The notes under the pieces are model-generated. The model saw only the letters and a program-made list of their open reading frames with translations. It did no database searches and was not told the DNA's origin. Shown here piece after piece: positions 12,930-17,949 of a stretch of 17,949 nt of DNA. Within the stretch, counting starts at the first letter, position 1. Every line of letters starts with the position of its first letter. A program made the position numbers and the translations under genes. This DNA is from Dehalococcoidia bacterium UBA6808. GTDB lineage: Bacteria; Chloroflexota; Dehalococcoidia; GIF9; UBA5629. The stretch spans positions 4,310 through 22,258 of the forward strand of contig DKFA01000103.1 in assembly GCA_002452695.1 (NCBI GenBank). The letters run 5' to 3'.

Positions 12930-13763
12930 ATGCAGCAGAAAGAAGATTTTTTCAGGGGCGCCGGTAATTTTAACCTCTATTGGAAAGCCTGGCTGCCTGA
13001 TGGTAAGCCAAAAGCCATCATCCTCGTAGCACATGGTCTGGGTGAGCATATCAACCGATATACCAATCTGGTCAACAATGTGATTCCGCGCAACTATGCT
13101 GTGTACGGGCTTGACCATCGGGGGCACGGGAAATCCGAAGGACCGCGCTGCTATATCGACCGCTTCCAGATATATATAGACGATCTCAAGACATTCGCTG
13201 ACATGGTGTGCAAGGAAAACCCGGGATTAAAAACGATCCTGCTGGGGCACAGCATGGGCGGACTGATCGCCACCTGCTACGCCGAGCAGCACCAGGACGA
13301 GCTATGCTGCCTGGTTGTTTCCGCACCCCTGCTGGCGCCGGGTGACAGCGTTGCGCCGGCCACCATCACCATGGCCAAGATTCTTTCGGTATTGACGCCC
13401 AGGCTGGGTGTGCAGACGCTCGATTCCACCTATCTTTCCCATGACAGGGCCGTCGTAGAAGCGTATGACAGGGACCCACTGGTATATCGCGGCAAGATCA
13501 CTGCCCGGCTGGGATCCGAGATGTTTACCACAATGTTCAGGGTGCAGCAGGGCATGCCCGCTCTGAAAATTCCGCTTTTGATCATGCAGGGCACAGGCGA
13601 TAAACTGGTCAGTCCTGAAGGCGCCAAATTGCTTCACACCAGAGCCGGTTCGGCTGATAGAACACTAAAAATGTACGATGGTTTCTATCACGAGCTATTT
13701 AACGAGCCGGACCGGGAGAAGGTCTTCGCCGACCTGGTCCCCTGGCTGGACAGCCATATCTAA
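12930..13763 (+). CDS. Alpha/beta hydrolase, monoacylglycerol lipase / lysophospholipase type
   Basis: A 277-residue serine hydrolase of the Hydrolase_4 (S33-like) family. The elements are in order: HGLGEHINRY (oxyanion region, 35-44), GLDHRGHGKSEGPR (60-73), the nucleophile elbow GHSMGG (Ser108), the acid Asp224 in MQGTGDKLVSPEG, and the catalytic His254 in YDGFYHELFNEP. This set is typical of bacterial monoacylglycerol lipases, which release fatty acids from mono-acylglycerols or lysolipids. No signal peptide is visible, so it should be cytosolic or loosely membrane associated. GGGAGG seven bases before the ATG sets the start. It stands alone, with its own promoter. The precise lipid substrate cannot be read from sequence. 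Confidence 0.9.
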   Translation: MQQKEDFFRGAGNFNLYWKAWLPDGKPKAIILVAHGLGEHINRYTNLVNNVIPRNYAVYGLDHRGHGKSEGPRCYIDRFQIYIDDLKTFADMVCKENPGLKTILLGHSMGGLIATCYAEQHQDELCCLVVSAPLLAPGDSVAPATITMAKILSVLTPRLGVQTLDSTYLSHDRAVVEAYDRDPLVYRGKITARLGSEMFTTMFRVQQGMPALKIPLLIMQGTGDKLVSPEGAKLLHTRAGSADRTLKMYDGFYHELFNEPDREKVFADLVPWLDSHI

Positions 13764-13877
13764 TCGTAGCAGTACTCCAAGGCGCTTATGACAGATACCA
13801 GGTTACAATATACCCGACATCATGTTGCACACATTTAATGGCCGATGCTAAGTGGATAATACGGGGCTGGAAGATAA

Positions 13878-14801
13878 ATGGACATGAGTAGCAACTTTTT
13901 CAAAGAGCTGCTGGACAATCTGTACGACGGAGTCTACCTGGTCGATCCCCACAGGAAGATAGTTTTCTGGAACAAGGCGGCCGAGAAGATCACAGGGTAC
14001 AAGAGCGAGGATGTAATAGGCAGGAAGTGCTATGACAACATTCTGGCGCATGTCGATGAAAAAGGCACTCCCCTTTGCAATGCGGGATGCCCCCTCAAGA
14101 ACAGTCTCGAGGACGGGATCAGCCGGGAGATCGTCGCATTCCTGCGCCACAAGGATGGCCACCGCCTTCCCGTGCTGATTAAAGTTAGCTGCATAAGAAA
14201 CTCCCTGGGCAAGATCGCCTTCGGTTTGGAAAGTTTTAACGACAACTCCTCCCTGATCTCAATTCATGAGAGGGCGGCCGAACTGGAGCAGATGGCGCTG
14301 ATCGACGCGCTGACAGGCGTGGGCAACCGCCGCTACGCCAATATGAGCCTCTCCAACAAGCTGGCTGAACTCAAGCGCTACGGCTGGACCTTCGGTATCC
14401 TGTTTATAGATATCGACTATTTCAAGCAGGTCAACGACAGCTACGGGCACCTTGTCGGCGATGAGGTCCTCAAGATGGTAGCCCAAACTCTGCTTAGCAA
14501 TATGCGGTCCTTTGACTTTGTCTTCCGCTGGGGCGGGGAGGAGTTCATTGTAATAATCGCCAATGTGGATCGGCAAAAACTGAAGAACTCGGCTGAACGG
14601 CTGCGTGTAATGGTACAGAACGCCGCCTATAAAAATGGCAAGGACGAAATAAGGGTGACCGTTTCAATCGGCGGCACCATGCCCCTGCCGCCGGATAGCA
14701 TTCAGAGTCTTCTAGCGCGCATCGATGAGTTCATGTACATGTGCAAGAAGCGGGGCCGGAACCTGTGCATCGTGGACGGCTCAGTCTGTCATCCTGAATA
14801 G
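13878..14801 (+). CDS. PAS-GGDEF diguanylate cyclase
   Basis: A 307-residue soluble signalling protein. Residues 5-125 are a PAS domain (LLDNLYDGVYLVD, IVFWNKAAEKITGY) with a cysteine-containing insert CYDNILAHVD...LCNAGCPL (Cys51, Cys67, Cys71). Residues 137-303 are a GGDEF domain: DALTGVGNRR (144-152), FIDIDYFKQVNDSYGH (metal and GTP contacts), the active-site loop GGEEF (219-223), and a product-inhibition I-site RSFD (210-213) exactly five residues before it. It should make cyclic di-GMP under control of whatever the PAS domain senses. No membrane segment is present. GGAAG lies just before the ATG; a second ATG two codons on is also possible. It stands between two accessory regions with no obvious partner. 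Confidence 0.92.
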   Translation: MDMSSNFFKELLDNLYDGVYLVDPHRKIVFWNKAAEKITGYKSEDVIGRKCYDNILAHVDEKGTPLCNAGCPLKNSLEDGISREIVAFLRHKDGHRLPVLIKVSCIRNSLGKIAFGLESFNDNSSLISIHERAAELEQMALIDALTGVGNRRYANMSLSNKLAELKRYGWTFGILFIDIDYFKQVNDSYGHLVGDEVLKMVAQTLLSNMRSFDFVFRWGGEEFIVIIANVDRQKLKNSAERLRVMVQNAAYKNGKDEIRVTVSIGGTMPLPPDSIQSLLARIDEFMYMCKKRGRNLCIVDGSVCHPE

Positions 14802-14839
14802 CCTTTTTACTTATGTGTTTTCTTAGGAGACGTCTTGCC

Positions 14840-15067
14840 GAGCCACCTGCTAACTCCCTGCTTCCTCTTACTGGAGCATCCTGGATGAATATGGTGGAAA
14901 TCTGATTTGGCATACTGACCAACCAGGCGATTCGCAGGGGCAGCTTTGATAGCGCTGGACACCTCATTGAGGCAATAAAGGCCTTCGTTAGCCGATGGAA
15001 TGAAGAAGTAAAACCCTTTGTATGGACAAAAACGGCCGAACAAATCCTGGCAAAGGCGGTAAGATAA
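14840..15067 (+). pseudogene. IS630-type transposase, C-terminal remnant with in-frame stop
   Basis: One frame reads ASWMNMVEI, then a TGA at 14903-14905, then FGILTNQAIRRGSFDSAGHL, IEAIKAFVSRWNEEVKPF and VWTKTAEQILAKAVR before TAA at 15065-15067. This is the end of an IS630-family DDE transposase, including the last catalytic Glu in NMVE. The TGA stands where the family has Trp (EIWFGIL), so a TGG to TGA change is likely. Upstream of 14876 similarity fades, and the N-terminal two thirds are gone. The 308-bp gap between the cyclase gene and the next gene is filled by this remnant and the inverted repeat after it. Confidence 0.8.
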
Positions 15068-15069
15068 TG

Positions 15070-15111
15070 AAAGCTATTTCACGGACTATATACCAGCGTA
15101 TCTATAGCTTT
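15070..15111. terminator. Inverted repeat at the 3' end of the minus-strand gene
   Basis: AAAGCTAT (15070-15077) and ATAGCTTT (15104-15111) are perfect 8-bp arms with a 26-nt spacer that holds a smaller ATAC-CAGC-GTAT hairpin. It overlaps the stop codon of the DUF gene and lies just after the IS630 remnant. It could be a weak two-way terminator or a leftover insertion-sequence end; there is no strong T-tract. Confidence 0.3.
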
Positions 15112-16132
15112 AGCCCACAAAACGCTCAAGGAGACCAACCTTGACCTTCTGCAGCACGGACAATGAGGTTACCCGGAGCTTAATTCCAAGTGTATTTGTT
15201 ATCGGCTCCACTATTCGCTTCACCTTATTCGATGCGACTCGCATTTCGCCCGGAAGCTGCTTTGCATTCTTTAGAATCTGAATAACCTCGTCCTGCTTCC
15301 CAGACAGACTGAGCCAGGGATCAGTCAGGTTTGTGCCGACAATGAGCCCCAGTTTTCTCTCTACAGCAAGAAAACAGATTGGGAAGTGGGGTTTTTCAGA
15401 AGCAGACCCGATAGGCACAGGCAGCATGAAGATATCTAATTCCCAACACCCGCTGTGTTCACCTGCTTTGTCGCGAAGCAGGTAAAGTTCAGCTTCTTTT
15501 ACCGTGTCGATGCTTTCTACATAAGTTTCTTTGCCCTGACTCAATATTGGAGCGCTTCGCCATTCTTCTTTCCATTCACCACCACGATAATATCGAGTGA
15601 GAACAAGATTTTCTGCCTCTCCTTCCAGGAGGTCTAATTCACCATTTCGAACTTCATCAGCGACTATGAGGGCCTGCTGGATTGCAGCGGTGAGAAAGAT
15701 TGCTTCCCTCTTGTCCAGAAACCAGGGGGCATAGCCAGGCTGTTGGCTTCGAAAAAAAGGCCAGGCGTTTCTGCCCCGGAAGCGAAGGCCGAGGGAGCGA
15801 AATACTTCACGGTCCCTTTTATGGAGAACGTCTCGGTCAACCAACAACATCAAAAGCGACCGCACCATTATGTCTTCTTCAAAGTCCTCTGCCTCGGTTT
15901 CATCCTCTATCAATCTTACGTATCTACCATATCCATGGTCTCCCAGGAACATGCCCAGCCCGAACTCCTCGCCTCCGCTTCCCAGAATCGTACTGTAGCC
16001 GACTTCGCCATCGTCAGGATTTTCAATAGCAAAAAGGGCTTCATTATCCACCCATTCCCATGGCGCGGTTTGTTGGAATGCAATCACTGCTTGGTATAAC
16101 GCAGCCCAGTCGTCCCTATTTGGTTCGGTCAC
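15110..16132 (-). CDS. Protein of unknown function, DUF7309/DUF6930-like
   Basis: Encodes 340 residues with no signal peptide or membrane segment. The N-terminal half (WAALYQAVIAFQQTAPWEWV, IENPDDGEVGYSTILGSGGE, FGLGMFLGDHGYGRYVRL) resembles uncharacterised proteins I associate with DUF7309. The C-terminal 100 residues (FPICFLAVERKLGLIVGTNL, QILKNAKQLPGEMRVASNKV, then a terminal LGIKL region) resemble DUF6930, a predicted domain of unknown role. The name match is from memory and no function is known to me. The start is GTG at 16132-16130, preceded by a perfect AGGAGGT at good spacing, which makes the choice firm. It has its own promoter and points toward the IS630 remnant. Composition is somewhat lower in GC than the metabolic genes, so recent acquisition is possible. 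Confidence 0.75.
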   Translation of the reverse strand: MTEPNRDDWAALYQAVIAFQQTAPWEWVDNEALFAIENPDDGEVGYSTILGSGGEEFGLGMFLGDHGYGRYVRLIEDETEAEDFEEDIMVRSLLMLLVDRDVLHKRDREVFRSLGLRFRGRNAWPFFRSQQPGYAPWFLDKREAIFLTAAIQQALIVADEVRNGELDLLEGEAENLVLTRYYRGGEWKEEWRSAPILSQGKETYVESIDTVKEAELYLLRDKAGEHSGCWELDIFMLPVPIGSASEKPHFPICFLAVERKLGLIVGTNLTDPWLSLSGKQDEVIQILKNAKQLPGEMRVASNKVKRIVEPITNTLGIKLRVTSLSVLQKVKVGLLERFVG

Positions 16133-16189
16133 TGTACCTCCTCAACCTGGTGGCATTTACCACCCTGATGCCGGGGCCTTCACCTGTGA

Positions 16190-16219
16190 ATAATAGTCCA
16201 ACAATCCCCATTTTGGCAA
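16190..16219 (-). promoter_or_regulatory. Candidate promoter for the DUF7309/DUF6930-like gene
   Basis: On the minus strand TTGCCA (16214-16219) and TATTAT (16190-16195) are 18 bp apart. The leader of about 50 nt contains a small hairpin (GGTGG/CCACC, 16149-16164) just upstream of the strong ribosome site. Confidence 0.45.
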
Positions 16220-16271
16220 GCCTGAGATCTGCCGGGTATGTTGCTGAGCGCTTTGGCTGGCGCACGCGGTT

Positions 16272-16301
16272 TTGTAGCCCGTCTGCATACGATGCTATAA
16301 T
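16272..16301 (+). promoter_or_regulatory. Promoter for the lipoprotein-helicase unit
   Basis: TTGTAG (16272-16277) and a perfect TATAAT (16296-16301) are 18 bp apart, about 72 bp before the lipoprotein ATG. Back-to-back with the promoter of the divergent gene. Confidence 0.55.
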
Positions 16302-16373
16302 AATGCGCAACCTCATGAATATCCCCGTCAGACCGCAACCAGCGGTCTCGTTTTACCTGATAAAGGAGGACCA

Positions 16374-16727
16374 ATGAGACTCTTAAACGCGCTAAAAATC
16401 GCGCTGGCTGCCGGCCTGCTGGCAGTCCTGGCAGTTGCCGCCGGCTGTGACAGCTACGGAGGAGCCGAAGTCTATCTTGAGAATATCAGCATAGGCAATA
16501 TCTCGGTAGAGGGCAAACCCGTGACAGGCCTGCCCGCACAGAAGGTCAGCATTGTGCTGAAAACCGACACCAACAAGATACTGGTCAGCCAGTCCAGCGG
16601 CAAGACGATAATCAAGCTACAGCCTTCCGGCGCCGTCATCACCAGCGGCGATGACGGCTTCTCTTTCAGCGGCCTGAAGCCTGAACAGGTCGAAATGAAA
16701 TGGAGTTCGGAAGACACGACTGAATAA
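16374..16727 (+). CDS. Small predicted lipoprotein of unknown function
   Basis: Encodes 117 residues. It has a basic N-terminus (MRLLNALK), a hydrophobic core of about 15 residues, and a lipobox-like VAAGC with Cys25 as the likely lipidated residue, so it should be anchored on the outer face of the cytoplasmic membrane. The mature part, about 92 residues, is a beta-rich, Ser/Thr/Lys-rich sequence (VSIVLKTDTNKILVSQSSGK, ITSGDDGFSFSGLKPEQVEM) with no domain I recognise. AAAGGAGGA six bases before the ATG is an excellent ribosome site. The stop lies four bases before the helicase gene, so the two are co-transcribed, though a functional link is not obvious. Confidence 0.75.
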   Translation: MRLLNALKIALAAGLLAVLAVAAGCDSYGGAEVYLENISIGNISVEGKPVTGLPAQKVSIVLKTDTNKILVSQSSGKTIIKLQPSGAVITSGDDGFSFSGLKPEQVEMKWSSEDTTE

Positions 16728-16731
16728 AAAT

Positions 16732-17949
16732 ATGGATATCCTGCACGGACTTAATCCGCCCCAGAAGGAAGCGGTAAAGTACATAGGGGGGCCGCTGCTG
16801 ATACTGGCAGGGCCCGGCAGCGGCAAGACGCGCGTCATCACACACCGCATCGCCTACCTGGTCAAGACATGCGGAGTGCGCCCGCAGCACATAATGGCGG
16901 TGACATTTACCAATAAGGCTGCCAGGGAAATGAAGGAGCGGCTGGAGAAGCTGCTGCCCAGCATCGCCGACAACCTCACCGTGGGCACCTTTCACGCCAT
17001 CTGCGCCCGCATCCTGCGTCAGAGCGGTAAACCGGTCGGCCTCGAATCTAATTTCGTGATCTACGACGAGGAAGACCAGCAGAGCCTGGTCAAGCAGTGC
17101 CTGCTGGACCTGAATTACGATCCCAGGCAATATAGCCCGCAGAAAATACGCAACGCTATCAGCTATGCCAAGAGCCAGCACCTCACACCTTCGGGCTTCG
17201 CTGCCAAAGCCAACAGCCACTGGGACGACGCGGTCATCAAGGTCTACGAACGCTATCAGGAGCAACTGGGACGGAGCAATGCCGTCGATTTCGACGACCT
17301 GCTGATGAAGGTGGTCCAGCTTTTTGAGAAAAACCCCGACGTGCTGGCCAAGTACCAGAACCGTTACGCGCACCTGCTGGTGGACGAGTTCCAGGACACC
17401 AACATCACCCAGTACCAGCTCGTGCGCATGCTGGGCGGCAAGTACCGTAACATCTGCGTGGTCGGCGACCCCGACCAGTCGATCTACTCCTGGCGCTTCG
17501 CCGACATTCGCAACATCCTCAGCTTCGAAAAAGACTACCCGGACGCTAAAACTATTGTGCTGGAGCAGAATTACCGTTCGAGCAAGATCATCCTCGATGC
17601 GGCCTCCGCGGTGATATCAGTCAATCGCAAGCGCAAACCCAAAGAGCTGTGGACGGACAACCCGGAAGGGGCGCCTGTTACCGTAATCAAGACCTGCAGC
17701 GAGCAGGAAGAGGCCCAGTTCGTGGTCAACGAGATACTCAGGCTGACCAGCAGGGACGGCATCAAGCCGGGCGACTGCGTCGTTATGTACCGCACCAACG
17801 CCCAGTCGCGTGCGGTGGAAGAAGCCTTCATGCGCTACGGCATCAAATACAAGCTGATCGGAGGCACCCGTTTTTACCAGAGGCGCGAGATCAAGGATGT
17901 CATAGCCTTCCTGCGCATTATCCACAATCCCTTCGATAATATCAGCTTG
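16732..17949 (+). CDS. pcrA: ATP-dependent DNA helicase PcrA/UvrD, N-terminal part (partial)
   Basis: An ATG at 16732 opens a frame that runs to the right edge, 406 codons of an expected 650-780. It is a superfamily 1A 3'-to-5' helicase. Motifs in order: Q motif LNPPQKEAV (7-15), Walker A GPGSGKT (27-33), motif Ia TFTNKAA (58-64), TFHAIC (86-91), Walker B VDEFQD (217-222), motif III GDPDQSIYSWR (245-255) and motif IV QNYRSS (279-284). These enzymes unwind DNA in nucleotide excision and mismatch repair and remove recombinase filaments. The opening MDILHGLNPPQKEAV resembles PcrA of Gram-positive bacteria. Rep is an alternative that the missing C-terminal half would decide. There is no strong ribosome site; translation may be coupled to the lipoprotein gene ending four bases upstream. 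Confidence 0.93.
   Translation, partial: MDILHGLNPPQKEAVKYIGGPLLILAGPGSGKTRVITHRIAYLVKTCGVRPQHIMAVTFTNKAAREMKERLEKLLPSIADNLTVGTFHAICARILRQSGKPVGLESNFVIYDEEDQQSLVKQCLLDLNYDPRQYSPQKIRNAISYAKSQHLTPSGFAAKANSHWDDAVIKVYERYQEQLGRSNAVDFDDLLMKVVQLFEKNPDVLAKYQNRYAHLLVDEFQDTNITQYQLVRMLGGKYRNICVVGDPDQSIYSWRFADIRNILSFEKDYPDAKTIVLEQNYRSSKIILDAASAVISVNRKRKPKELWTDNPEGAPVTVIKTCSEQEEAQFVVNEILRLTSRDGIKPGDCVVMYRTNAQSRAVEEAFMRYGIKYKLIGGTRFYQRREIKDVIAFLRIIHNPFDNISL

Noticed and set aside
16666..17373. Long minus-strand open frame (235 codons) opposite the helicase gene
   Set aside because: It is the antisense shadow of a clear PcrA/UvrD coding frame, with no recognisable motifs and no ribosome site.
1..17949. tRNA or rRNA genes, or an integration site
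   Set aside because: No cloverleaf with a TTCRA-type T loop and no rRNA core sequence was noticed on either strand by eye. A dedicated scan was not possible.

Overview
The window looks like chromosomal DNA of an anaerobic bacterium of moderately high GC. The gene set (4-hydroxybutyryl-CoA dehydratase, an iron-sulfur LUD/CCG pair, FeoB with a DtxR-FeoA fusion, ISNCY- and IS630-type transposase debris) would suit a member of the Chloroflexota, for example Dehalococcoidia. That placement is an inference from protein style; there is no rRNA or other marker to fix it.

Layout. 1-770 (minus): N-terminal part of a MacB-type ABC permease running off the left edge. 985-2520 (plus): 4-hydroxybutyryl-CoA dehydratase, divergent from the permease and sharing a promoter region with it. 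2763-4097 (plus): M20 metallopeptidase/deacylase. 4231-7139 (plus): ferrous iron uptake unit, a DtxR-type repressor fused to a FeoA domain, overlapping feoB. In front of it is a consensus-like promoter covered by two tandem palindromes. 12014-7147 (minus): a run of four same-strand genes, TauE/SafE permease, CCG-domain Fe-S protein, LutB-like LUD/ferredoxin protein and an RNase J-like metallo-beta-lactamase; the first three are probably one operon and the last may also have its own promoter. 12126-12823: an accessory scar, with two near-identical 117-bp direct repeats of a transposase fragment flanking a HicB antitoxin gene and a HicA toxin gene cut off after about 24 codons. 12930-13763: monoacylglycerol-lipase-like hydrolase. 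13878-14801: PAS-GGDEF diguanylate cyclase. 14840-15067: dead IS630-type transposase tail. 15110-16132 (minus): protein of unknown function (DUF7309/DUF6930-like). 16374-17949 (plus): small lipoprotein and the first 406 codons of a PcrA/UvrD helicase that runs off the right edge.

How the genes work together. The clearest functional unit is iron: the repressor would sense Fe(II), bind the tandem operator over its own promoter and switch off itself and feoB together, while its FeoA tail could touch FeoB. The second unit is a membrane permease plus soluble Fe-S electron-transfer proteins of the lactate-utilisation type, lacking both LutC and a flavin dehydrogenase in view. The remaining genes look like independent units. 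I see no tRNA, rRNA, CRISPR array or intact mobile element, and no clearly new multi-gene defence or metabolic system. The most unusual items are the tandem metalloregulator operator, the repeat-flanked broken hicBA locus and the reduced Lut-like operon.
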